Source: Holothuria scabra
Taxonomy: Eukaryota > Echinodermata > Holothuroidea > Aspidochirotida > Holothuriidae
Length of the DNA: 64,000 nucleotides
NCBI GenBank assembly: GCA_037179385.1
Contig: CM074195.1
Location: forward strand, 13,553,887 to 13,617,886
Direction of reading: 5' to 3'
The notes below the pieces were generated by a model. The model was not told the origin of the DNA, made no database searches, and saw nothing but the letters and a program-made list of their open reading frames with translations. A program made the translations under genes and the position numbers. Positions 48,461-61,900 of the stretch are shown here, piece after piece. The number at the start of each line of letters is the position of its first letter. The first letter of the stretch is position 1.

Positions 48461-51400
48461 TGGATGAAATAGTCGTATGTATAACTTTCCCAGGAAAAAG
48501 CTACACAACGGAACTGAAAACGTGTCAAAGCTTTTGACGCTATTGTGACTTTTGGTCAAATTCAAGATTAGCTAAATCATGGAAAGTGTGACTGCCCGTG
48601 ACTGCCCGAGCTATCGCCTATGAAAGATTTTACTTCTAAAGCCGTGATCTCAATACAACGAATTCGGATCTTGCTTCAAGTTCACTTTGAGTTGAAAATG
48701 TGACAAGTTTATTTGCTGATATGAGAACTACACATCAGATTTCAATAGAAGTTTTGCTAAACACTAGACCCCTTTAACATCTTGATTTGAGCTTAGACAC
48801 TTCTTTTAAAAGACAAACAAAATTCTAACAAAGAGAAATGCAAGCGATGGCAATGTTTCAGTTATCAGTGGATCTTTTATGTCACATGTGGAAAATATTC
48901 ACACTATACAACATTGCTTACAGCATCATAATACTTAAATTCTTTTAAAAATTTCATTTCTCATTCATATTCTGAATCTGAGATTTACATTCACGAGAAG
49001 TACTATGCAGCTTTACCTAAAAATAAAAAAGTATTCTTAAGTGACCCTCTCTTTAATAAAACAGCATCATTTACATTGACTCTTATTTCCATGGTGACAG
49101 CTTTTTTATTAAAACTTTAAAGTTTAAGCTAATATTTTCACCCTCCATTTAAATATGGAGCCATATACTGTAGTAATTTCATGGTCTGAATATTCATGAA
49201 CCACACAGTAACATTGTAAACCCTCCCTACATGCAACAACTATCACTTTTAAGGCATGTCTGAAGATATTCCTTCCTTATCTGACAAAAAAGTTTTAAAA
49301 ATTAAAATTCTAAGACACGAAACTCTTATCATGACAAATCATAGATGAAAGTGCAACCTCCAACAATAAAATTCTTTCCTTATAGCATTAAAAACTGACT
49401 TCAAATCACTTAAACAATGTCTTAAAATTGGGTTAACCTCTCCACAGCCATTATGAGTTATGACTGGGCTGTTTAGCAGGATACAGGATGATATTTTGTA
49501 TAATGAAGTTTACAAGAGAAATAAAAAACTGAGTAAATATCAAGTACTCATGAAAATAAGGAAATGCACGTTTTGGACCATGATTGTAACCACAGTTCTT
49601 GATCAAGAGGTATGCACCCAAAAGTGAAACAAAGACTTTGCTGTTTGTCCGATTGGTTAGAGAGATGAAGTTTTACAGCTTAGTATCTGCCTGATCGGGA
49701 TGGCATTTTTTCTTACGTTTGCAGGACAGACTATATACATTGGCTTTGCATAAATTCATTCTAGAGGACACAATGAAGCACTTTGTTAACACAGGGAGGA
49801 ATTCTGACACCTGTCCCCTCCCATTTGAGAAATTTTGGAATATTCAAGTACACTAACATGAAATCTAAAATTTACCATCAAGTCATTCTTTGTTCCACTA
49901 TACTTTTTTTAATTACTTTGGGTGGCAATGCCTCCCCCTCCCAAATAAGCTAATATGCCAAAAAGACATGTACTTGCACTGCACAATTTTAAACCAGCTG
50001 TCTGAATTTGTGTCAGTACAAGCTGTAATGCTACAAGCAGTTACAGTGTGTTATCCTTTCTGTAACATAATATGCACATAAGGTCTAATGTCTTTGTTGC
50101 TTTAATAACGACATCCTACACGGCTTAGTAATTACTGACAAATTTCTTCAGCTGGTGAAGGCAATAGTCGTTAACATGGATACCATGTTAAGAATTACAT
50201 AAGAGAAACAAGAAATTGGCTGCCATAGCCACATGTTTAGTGCTAGCCAATGAGAGAGCTTTGGTTGTTAAGCATCATCCATACAGAACAAAGTGTGAGC
50301 TGCATGGTTGGGGGTAGATAGCTATGGAGAAAAGCTAATGTCGAATCAATGTTGTAAGCTGAAACTTAGGGCTGGTGTACGTGTACCTAAAGAACCATTC
50401 TTTTTTGATGATGCATGTTTCATTTTTAAAGTACAAAAAACAGATGACATGACTCTTGTATGATAAACTGATCTTAATTTTTACCCAAAATATGAAAATG
50501 AAGACAGCATGCAAACATCCACTCTAACATGTAAGAAAAAAATTAAATGGGAAAAAAACTATTAATGCAAAGTAAAAGAAGACATGGTCAGCAAGAAGTG
50601 AAAACACTACATTAAACCCCAACCGATTCTGCCCCACTGCCATACCCAACAGCGAAAAAAGGAACAAAGAACAAATTGAAATTTTACAAGACCTTGTGAA
50701 TGAAAGATTACTCGAGTTTTGTTTCAATAAGTTTATGAGATAAGACGAACGATCAAAATGTTTACCATTGTAAACAATAATGAAGAGGGTCAAGGTAGTA
50801 GAAATGAATACTTTCCCCACAAAAATACAAAAAAAAAAAAAATTTAAGAGTTTAAAGTATATTTAATCAATGACAATATTGAAGACCAGTGAAGTTTGCA
50901 AAGATGAGGGATGGGTTGGTTGTTATCCTTTGCACTAAATGGATGACTTGGGGAAAATTTGAGATGATCCGTGGAATTGGGGGAGTGAATCCAACCTTTA
51001 GCAACTTCAAATATTTCACTCATGTCACTCATTTCAGCTCACTGTAAAGTTGAAAATTGTAATAAAAATTCTCATGTGTGAGCAGTTTCAATTTTTTAGT
51101 TTTTAGAGGCTGATGTTACAGCACATGCACATATTATCCTTACCTTTATGTGAATTATATGAAAACACTTTCCAAAATTAGAAACAACTTAATAAAAACT
51201 AGGATTTGTGACTTTTACAGAACACAAGTGAACCTAAAATATGTTGACATCCTCTGGAAATAAGCAAAGTCAAAAATAGCAAAAACAAGTAAACATTCAA
51301 CTTAAAATGTCCATTCAAGTGTTGAAAAAATGCTATTATAGCACAAACTGTATTCTGAGCTAAATTTACATTTATTAATAAAAATACAAAATCACTAACT

Positions 51401-52640
51401 TCAAAAGGGCTTTAAAATTCCTGTAAAATTCTTAATTTCTATTGCCTTATCAGTATTGGCTGTATACATATTTGCTAACTTAATAAAAAATAAGAAAGGT
51501 AGAAATTTCAAGTGAACCTCTTGATTATTCATACCTTTTACCTCTTAAACTTGTTTATCAAAAAGGGAAATTTGAGTAAATAAGTTAAATGACATTGTTC
51601 TTAAGTAAATGATCTGTATGCAAACTGTCTAAAAGGATCTGAACAAGTCCCTGCCTGGTGCTAAATTACATGAAAAATGGAAAATTTGAAAACATTGTAT
51701 TTTCTTACAAAAAAGTTAACAAAACCATATGCTGCCAGCTACAGTACCACTAAAATTAGGGCAGTAAATAACCCCAGGCTGAAACGTAGCTCACACACCC
51801 TCACCCCTACCTGGGAAGGTTCTTTTGTATGGTGAGCAGAATAAGAAAACATACTTCCAAGGAAAATGAAAAGAATCTTTTAAGTTCAAACTAAGTTCAA
51901 ATAAGGTTGGTGCAACTATGATACTATTTCAGATGGGAGATTAAACTGATTAATGTCATAGATACTTAAGGGAAAAAATACAAAATTAGAAGAAGCAAAG
52001 TGACACTTGAATTTTGTAACAGATGTTACCAAAGCTTTATTGGACACTAATGACTTATTTCTCATATTCCTAAACTTTGTGGTGTTCATACAATAATGAA
52101 TCAGAAACATGGATGATATCAAGTGTGTCCCCCACTCCCTTCCCCCTTTTACTTAACCCTCACAACTCCAACAAAATACAATATCCCCAAAACTGCTATC
52201 CAAAGAATCCAGAACAAAGGAAAAGAGGGAGGATTTTTCAAAACATTTATACCAGGCTTAAACTATGCTTGTCATTTTATTCTTTACAAGAAAAAGGATG
52301 AAAAATACTTCTGTTGTATTTCAAAGTAGAAGAGAGCTGTTTTGACAAAAATTACATTGTTAACTTCATTCTCTTTCTGGATTTGAAATGAAAATAGCCC
52401 ACACTACATGTTTTCCATTACATCAAAAAGTGTCTCATACATTTCTTGAAAATGATGCAACACTTTTGTAATATGCTTTCAGCATGTATAACCAACATAC
52501 TTGTCATCTAACAAATTGCTTAACAATACAATTTTTTTTTTGGTTGCTTCTAAATCATACCTTCAATACTCATTTACATATTCCTCAAACAAAGTACTTT
52601 GGTTTGTAAAGAATTGTATGACTAATTCAGTTTACTGCGC
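48461..52640. other. AT-rich 3' flank of the minus-strand gene
   Basis: No ORF, RNA gene or repeat family stands out over 4.2 kb. Minus-strand AATAAA candidates (plus-strand TTTATT) occur near 52036, 51370, 49105 and 48713, so part of this is probably a long 3' UTR. I cannot choose the poly(A) site. Confidence 0.45.
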
Positions 52641-52946
52641 TTAACTCATATCACCAAAATTAATAGCTAACTTAGCATTACTCCTACCAGCCTGCCTCCT
52701 TCCTCTTGGTTTGGTTGAACCTGGTTTGGTAACAGCTGCGTTCTGGTGGGTACTATCACTGACAAGCTCGTTTTGGTCCCTTATTTCTTTATCCGTTACT
52801 TCTGTATGTGGTATAATATGAGGGGTTGGTAGAGCAACAGCGTCTGTGTTATGTGCATCCCCCTCTACTGGTTTGTTGGGACCAGCTAAAGTAGAATCAA
52901 CCGGATCATCTGAATCAGACTTCCTTGGTGTTAACTTCTTTGTGAC
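52641..52946 (-). CDS. Gene exon G (terminal)
   Basis: The acceptor TTGATTTGATAG|GTCACA is followed by 101 codons and TAA at 52641-52643. The segment begins VTKKLTPRKSDSDD, continues acidic and polar, and ends with a basic stretch and the short word AINFGDMS. Confidence 0.85.
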   Translation of the reverse strand, partial: VTKKLTPRKSDSDDPVDSTLAGPNKPVEGDAHNTDAVALPTPHIIPHTEVTDKEIRDQNELVSDSTHQNAAVTKPGSTKPRGRRQAGRSNAKLAINFGDMS

Positions 52947-55900
52947 CTATCAAATCAAAATTAGAACAAGTGAAAGCAAATGTTAACTTTCCATACAAGC
53001 TACTGCAAAAATATGCTGATTGACATGGTGATGGCCAGTCCTACTTGAATGCCAGCTGATTGTCTGGAGTGAAAAATGTACTTCAACTTACCCACCCCAC
53101 CCCCCTACCATCATACCCCTCTGTAAATAAATGTATGCATTTTGAGTAACTAACAGGACAAGTCTGAATAATTGTGGTGGGTCAGAGACAGCATTTTTTG
53201 GCTCTATGACAGTCAGCCAGGGAGAGTGGTGGTAAGGCCAACCTAACATGACAGCAACAGTGGTAACTGGTGGTATGACAAGATACTTTAGATACTTTGT
53301 TAGTCTTCAACTTTTCCTAGGAGTACTGGAATATCCTGCCCCCCCCCCCCCCACACACACACACACACACACAAAACACCAACATGTTAACTGATGAAAC
53401 TTAGTATTGTCCAGTTTTGTCCATCCATGTCACTGAGTTGTTGTTTCAGGTTCAACCCCACTATCAGGTTATAATACTTAAGTATGTTTTTAGGGTTCTG
53501 CAAACTTTAATCAGCTTAGCAAGTTATATCTCATGAAACATTTAACTTAAGTACCTAAAATTCAGTAGCAATGAAGAAGTTACAAGACACATCAAGTCAA
53601 TTAATTATTCTATGTGATGGAAGAATAGATGGTTAATGTGCTGTTGTGATGGAGATTCTTCAATAGCAGATTATAATTAACAAAGTGTCTGGCTAAGCTG
53701 GCTATCACAAACATTTGGATTGAAAAAAAAAGATACGTTTCCATCTTATTTTTTGAAACTACTATTTCATAGAGTACAATGACAGGGAAATCGAGTCTGA
53801 AAACTATGATGGGATTTGGGGATTTCCCTTAGTTTATCCTGCACTTGACAAAATTCTCACATTTTTCAGCTCAGAAAGGTCTAATTAGTGCTTTAATTCT
53901 GAATATAATGATGATACAGTGTCCTATTTCAGGAGTTTTTACACATCTATTGGCTAGAGGATAGTGTGATTTCTTCGTCATTTAAGAAGACCATCTCACT
54001 TATTTTGTCTATTTGTACCATGCATATTCTATCCAATTAAAAATCTTCACCTAATTTGTTCATGTTGGGACTTGGATTGCAGCTTATCACAATACAGATA
54101 AAAGTTAAAAAATACAAAAGTTACAGCTCCTACACTTGCAAAGCATCACTTGGCTGTTGGACTTCTCCACAAATGTTGCACTTGAAGGCACCAACATAAC
54201 ACACAACCAAGATAACTAATCATCATTATTAAACCATTCAGCTTCTTGCAATTTAGCTTTATCTTCTCAAAGTACTATTACCTAAATCATGCATGCATGT
54301 TGCATCATTTGAAATTCTCAAAAGTGTGGGCTAAGAAATTGTTCTGGAGCAACACATAATCAAATTTCTTCTGTGAGAATGTTCTTCTTTGAAAATGGGG
54401 CTACTGCATTGCCTTGTTTTGAATAATCAACCATTATCTATTGATGTTGGAAAAATATGAACATTTTCTGTAGACCTAAAGCAATCTTTGCCTTAATGTC
54501 TGGGGTCCAATCATCTTTCCTAGACATACAAATGTCATTCCCAGCAGATTCACATGAAGTGTCATGAACTGACATTGATGAATTGTACTTGCAATTTAAT
54601 TTCTCCCAGGTCTACAGTATCTACTCTAATACCATAATACACTCTGTATTAGATTGGCAGTGATTTGTAATCAGCAGAATGATTGGCTAATGATTATGTT
54701 TATTCATGAGGAAGGATGGCCTACCTTTGAATATTCAATTTCAGAAAGAGACCAAACACAAATCTGGTTTTAAGTGTTGATTAGAGAGGAATTCAATCAA
54801 ATGAATCATAAACAATAGCACTTTTATCCCCATTGGGCATATGTCTTATAATAGCTGCTATACAGGAGAACCCAGTTTCTATAAATAAATGTTTATGCAA
54901 TTCAAGTGAAGGTGAAAACTGACTTTCAAACTACAAATGCACTTTTACTTTAAAGGCTTCTTTAAAACCTGACCATTGCAAACAGCAAAGACAGACATGT
55001 TCAAATGCCTGACAGACCAATGATCAAAATGGCTTGAACTCTTAAGGTAGGTAAGTTGCTCAGTGCTTTGTGAACATAGAGTAATTGGGGAGCAGTAATC
55101 CTCTGGGAGTAAATGTTTGGTTTGGTAAATGTTTTGTAAATGGCTCTTTGCCAGAGAGTAGGGAGGACTAAAGAAACTGTATTCAAAAGTGATAAATATA
55201 CTCCGTCTGTCACATTTCCTAAACTGTTTAGTTATACAACTGATATCCCATCACATTCTTCGCTACAAATTCAACCTCCTGTTTGTTGCAAATCAACTAC
55301 TTGTCTTAAAGGTGACTCAACATGTATCAATACAAGTTTTTACAGCCATTTGCAAACACCATGGCTCTGAAGATTTTAAGAAAGTAAAAGACCATCCAAG
55401 TTAAATACACTCCTTCCTTTCTTAAATACAGATTTAATAAAGCAAGTTGTACCAAGTCAGCCACTGTTGCTGCAATCAAGATGACTTTGGAACACGAATC
55501 TAGTGTCTTCATTTACAGATATCTTGAGAAATACATGTTCAATTTGAATGGAAGTTTTACCATAATATGTATATTTGTTTCCTCTTCCACAAATGAAATT
55601 AAATTTTTGACTACACTTCCCCTTAAAGTCTGCAGCAGTCAACAAGAAAGAGCTGTTTGACCAATCAAGTACCAGTTATTTTGCACTAAAGGGAAAGAGA
55701 CATATGAAACATGGAAGTGCAACACTTCAAAATCGACTTGCCTGTTGGATGGTTTGCATTGGTAAATAATGAGAATGACAGGTTAAAACAGTTGAGCTAG
55801 GTTTGATCACAAAAAACTAATAGTGTGGAGCCAGTTTAAAATTAAAGACAACTTAAGATTTGACATTTAATAGTTGATTTGAGGTATCTGACTATATTAC

Positions 55901-58900
55901 TTACTTGCAAGGGTACAAACTGAGCAGAACTCTTGATCGACAAAATTTGTGACTGGTTGTCAGAAGATAAATCTGGAATTGAACGCTGGAATGGAGAAAA
56001 GGGATATTTCTCAAAACATTTAACACTTCCTGGCAGCTGAGGTTTTCTATGTTTTTGGTTTATTGAAAGGATAACATATACTGAAGTCAACGACCTTTGC
56101 AGAGGCATGGGTAGCTGTAGACCTCCCCATCCCATTCACTATGGTGAACAACACCCTCCCCCCCCCCCCCCCACTTGACATTGCAATTTTAATGCGGAGG
56201 GTAATATTGCATGACTCATAAGAACAGGTGTCAGCAGGTTTCTACCAGACTTCAAAAAATAACATGATCTATACCATAATGGATATCTGCCATCACCAAC
56301 AAAGCACTTTTTACAGCAACACATTCTAAGAACTGTCACAATTTAAAGTAATTTGAGTTACCATGATTGCATGACGGATCAAAATTAAGATCTATTTTGA
56401 GTCCATAGAAGAAACAGGTGTTATTAACTCAATCACATTTAAGTGTTCAGTCCAGTGCTGAGCAGAAGCTAAAAAAATAGTAGCCATTGGTTTCTAAACA
56501 AAAGGAGGCACCAGGATCTGGTTCATACTTTATAAATTTTGTGGTATCTATGATCAGTTAAGACATATAAATGGAAAGGAAGTCTATGTATCAGTGTCTT
56601 ACTGTTGACCTTTACTAAGTAAGGTTTTTGTGAATTTACATGCTGTATTCATGACCAAGTAAACTTTCCTTATGATGAGGTCCAGCATGTAACTTGCCAT
56701 AAAAATAACAAGAATTCAGCTTGTGATTGAAGTACAAGCACTTTGTACTATACCTAATACTGACAACTAACTAGCAAGTGTTTGGAGCCTTAGTATAATA
56801 ATTTTGTGGCATTTGTCAACTTTTGGGTACATCTGCGACCACTTTGGTTGCACTGTACAGCAGCACTGTTTAAGTCCCAAAACATATATTGCTTGTCTTT
56901 GCTCCATAACTTCAAGCACATTTAATACTGGTTCCTTACATAATCATGTCCACCTGTGTATTTACAAGAAAGCCAAATACACACACAATATGGGTTCTAT
57001 GAGGCAGTATTTGCAAATATAAAGGTAAAAATTTTTGACTTTAAACAAGCATTTTGCCGAACTTCTCAAGGCACTAATGAACTTGTACATATGATTTCTG
57101 AATACTTACCATATGTTTTAGGGCTTTAAATGCTGCTACTTCTAAAGCATTTCTCCTCCCAGCACATCTTTCGCCAGTGATAGCTTGACCAGTCGGTAAA
57201 TAAATGATGACAAAGAACTCCCCCTACAAAATAAAATTACCCCGAAATAAAATATATCAAATGACCACAATGTAAACAGAAATACAGGGCCCTTTGTATT
57301 TCAGCAATGACTCTTTGTATTTCAGCAATGACCCTTTGTGTTTTAGCAAATGACCTGTTGTATTTTAACAATGCGATTCTTTGTACTTTAGCAAATGACC
57401 CTTTGTATTTTAGCAAATTACCCTTTGTATTTTAGCAAATAACCCTGTGTATTTTATCAGTGTCCCTTTGTATTTTATCAATGGCCCTTTGTATTTTTGC
57501 AATGACCCTTTGTGTTTTAGCAATGACCCTTTGTATTTTAGCAATGACCCTTTGTGATTTAGCAATGACCCGTTGTATTTTAGCAAATAACCCTTTTTAT
57601 TTTATTAGTGTCCCTTTGTAGTTTATCAATGGCCCTTTGTATTTTGGCAAAGATCCTTTATGTTTAAGCAATAACCTTTTGTATTTTAGCAATGACCCTT
57701 AGTGTTTTAGCATTGGTCCTTGTCTCACACCAAAAGGTAAACCTAAACCTATATTTTTATTTTTTTGAAAACTTAAAGAGGGAAGAAAAATTTCCTTTTC
57801 AAATCTGCAGGGATAGTACATAGAGAAAAAACTGGCAGCTTGCTTAGTTCTTGAAGCTGCTGAATCTTAATGCACTATGAGCGAAGTACAAAGAAAAGGA
57901 TACATGGTGAAAAATATTTCACCTTCGAGATAACCTTGTATGTTGAAAGGGATTTGGTAAGTCTCTTCTCCTTTCAAAGTTTTAGCCACATGGTTATTAT
58001 GCAATGAAGAAGGTTCTATAGCTAAGTAGTTCATTGCTGTTTAAATTTTTAATTAATTGTTGATTCAAACTTTCAAGTTTCATAATTATACTTTTATTGA
58101 GGTTAGGTTATGTTAGCTGGTGTTTTATGGCCCAGTTTATACCAACTGCTTTAGGTTGGGCCCACCACAGTCTTTACTCCAGTTGTGGCTCACTGGCTTG
58201 TTTTCCCTATGCCACTGCTTACGCTGAGCACCAGGTACAAAGGCAGTAGATTATTTTTGAAGTCTGTCGTATGACCTGGCCAAGAGTCGAACACTCAACA
58301 AATGCTCAAGTTAGATGCTCTAATTACTTGACAATGCAGTCAGCTATGTGTATTTTTATTGAGTAAAGCCGTAGCCAAGTTGATAAATGTCTTTCTGTCC
58401 ATGCTGGTATGATACAATATCAACATTACACAGATAAAATGAGGGTTAATTCATACAAATGTGTATAACTAGCCATCAACTACCAAGCAAAAGTTTCCGA
58501 ACTATATCACTAAAGTTACTTAAAGGCTGTTATTCATCACCCCAGATGGTTCCTGCTGTCCCCCAACCTTCTTCCTTAAGCCCTTCCCACAATTGTCTTA
58601 AACTCATCCTCATCCAGACAAAGTCCCAGTTTATTGCTTCAGGGCATACCAAGGTAAGTGTGCCAGGCCCTAGTTTGAAGCATCTTCAGGGTATGAGCTA
58701 CTCTGCATTTTCTTGAATTTGATGTCAATCAAGACCTATGTCAATCAAAGACCTGTACCAATTGAGAATTTTTAAAGACTAGTGGTAAAATTGCAGTTCA
58801 GGGGTGACGAATGACTGACAGTCTTTAAGTATCTTACCTAACAATTGGCCCCTTCAAAAAACTGGAATTGTTCAAAAGTAAATTGTCCAATTAGAAGATG

Positions 58901-61900
58901 TTTGGTATAAGAATTGTGCAAGAGGGTGTAGTCCAAAAAGAGATGACCAAGAGGAGGTTTACACAACCTGGAAAAAATTACAGATGAAGCCAGCTGGAAT
59001 TCTCAACTGGTCTCAACTAATTTTTTACTATATAGAGTGATCCTTTCTAACCAGTCTTTGCTGTGAACCAGTTTGAATTTAAAACTTCAAGTTGGAATTT
59101 TCAATGCATTAGGTCAGAGGCAGATATCAAGGAACCAAACCAATATAAAAGTCCATAATGTCCTATGAAAAAAAAACTTACCATAATATCTGTTTCAACA
59201 TATTCATAATGAGGATGTCTAAAACCCTTGGTGTCACAAAATGCTCTTAGTTTGTTCAACATGGTGTCCACTGTGAACACATTGTTAGACTCTGAAGTCG
59301 CATTTTGTGAGCTTGATGTTGGTGTTGATCTGTATTAAAATGATAAAAAGATTCATTCAAGAAATTAGCAACAGCATAATTATACACTGAAAATAGGCAA
59401 ACAACTTCAAAATTACTTTAAAGGGGATATGGCATCCCCAAACAAGCAACACTCTGTCCAAATGTATTTGAACATAACCCCATATTTCTTCAAACACATT
59501 ATCTGTTCATTTCTGCAATGTAATACAAATTAAATGCCCATATTCATGATATTGCTTCCATTAAGCTCCAGTTTGACATATAACCAGAAAGCCAAAAGGC
59601 TTAGCGATTCCTTGCCACTGAAATTTGAGCCTACCTTTTTTTTTCAAATTGACAGTGCTTTGACATGTTTTTCAAATCGACAGCCAGTGCTCCGTAATGT
59701 TTTTCAAATTGACAGTGCTCCGTAATGTACCCACAAAGAATACATGCAAGGCATCCAAGCTTCCTACTTTGAGATTCCGGGTGACCTTTGACCACCTACA
59801 GTAGAACTACGGTTCAGCTCACGATATCACATCCACATACTGTGTGTGAAATTTTGCAGTAAGCAAGACTCCAACCATGGGAAATTGTGTAAATATGATA
59901 TTGAGACTTTGACCACTTGTGAACCAAAGTGACATTTGACCTCCACCAAAAACTATAGGGATCATTTATTCACTATACATCATCTACATGCCAAGTATGA
60001 GGACCCTACAAAAATTACCTTTCTTGTAATACAATGCAAACAAGCTTTTCAGACTTTGATACTGCTGACCCCAAATGACCTTTGACCCTCACAAAAATCA
60101 ATTGGGATCATCATTTAAATACAGCCAACCCACACACTAAAGGTGAGCTTAGTTACATGTATTTTTGAGATGCAGTGTTTACAAGGTATTGACCTTTTGA
60201 CCTGTCATGACCCCAAATGACCTTTGACCTCCCCAAAAATCGATAGGGATCATCTACTTCACACAACCAACCCACGCGCCATATATGTGCATAGTCACAT
60301 GCAATGTTCTTCAGATATCATGTTTTCAAGGTTTTGACCTTTTGACATCTTTTGACCTCAAATGACCTTTGACCTCAACGAAAATCGATAGGGCTCATCT
60401 ACTCAATTCAACCGACCCACATACCAAATATGAGCAAAGTCACATGTAACGTTCTTGAGATATCGTGTTTACAAGGTTTTGACCTTTTGACCTCTCCTGA
60501 CCCCAAATGACCTTTGACCTCCACCACAAACAATAGGGATCATCTACTCAATATGGCCAACCCACACACCAAATATGAGATTAGTCACACTTACCCTTCT
60601 TGAGATACAGTGTTTACAAGCAATTTCTAAGAATTTACCATTTGACCTCTCCTGACCGCAAATGACCTTTGACGTCCACGAAAATCGATAGGGATCATCT
60701 AATCAATATGAACAACTCACACACTAAATATGAGCATAGTCACATGTTACGTTCTTGAGATATCGTGTTTACAAGGTTTTGACCTTTTGACCTCTCCTGA
60801 CCCCAAATGACCTTTGACCTCCACCAAAAACAATAGGGATCATCTACTCAATATGGCCAACCCACACACCAAGTATGAGATCAGTCATGCTTACTCTGCT
60901 TGAGATATCGTGTTTACAAGGTTTTCACAGTTTGACCTCTAGTGACCTCAAATGACCTTTGACCTCCACCAAAAACAATAGGGATCATCTACTCAATATG
61001 GCCAACCCACACACCAAGTATGAGACCCGTCACAGTTACCTATCTTGAGATATCGTGTTTACAAGCAAAGCGTCACATACACACACACATACACACACAC
61101 ACACACATACACACACACACACACACACGACATCACCATCGCATAGATTCCTTTTGCCTACGGCAAGGAATCAAAAATGAATTTTGGCTTAAGGTTCCAA
61201 ATATTTCCAACCAAAGGTTTAAAACCTTCTTTAAAAATATTGGCACCTTTGAGATCCTGCATCTCATTCAATCATCGAAACGATGTTCAGCTGAGTGGAC
61301 TATTGCATATGAAGAATTTTAGTGTGCATGTGGTATTTCACTGTAACCATATATGCCAATGCAAGTATAAAACCAATGCAAGAACTACTTTCCTCTGTTC
61401 TGTTTCAACTTGGACAACTTACTATTGCAACTGGCTATTTGAGAACTCACCCTTGAGTGACAGCTGGGAATCCTGGCTGACCTGGCGGTGACCTCTGTCC
61501 TTCTGTTGTGACCGGTAGATTTTGATGGGTGGGGTTTGGAAGAGATCTCCCTGGGGAATGTTGAAACTGTTGGCCACTGGGCTGAGGGTACTGAGTCACT
61601 CCATGGGTATTCAAAGGGGGGTTTGTATTTCCCCCAGATGGTCTGGCAGTTTGTCCATGAACCATGGTGGGTACAGATCGCTGCTGCTGATGCTGCTGTG
61701 ACAGTCCATGGAATGCCTGTTGCTGGAATAAACCCATTCTTGGTCCGCCAATAGACATATTGTTCATACCCATCGGTAGGGCATGAGACCCATGGGAAAC
61801 TACTTGTCCTGAGGCTACCCCTGGTATCCTTTGCACATTCTGCATTAGTGGCATCATCCCCTGGGAAAATGGTTGGTATTGCTGTTGTGGGAAGAAACCT

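Noticed and set aside
57290..57722. Possible CRISPR array (short regular repeats)
   Set aside because: The repeats are contiguous and imperfect with no spacers, in a eukaryotic intron.
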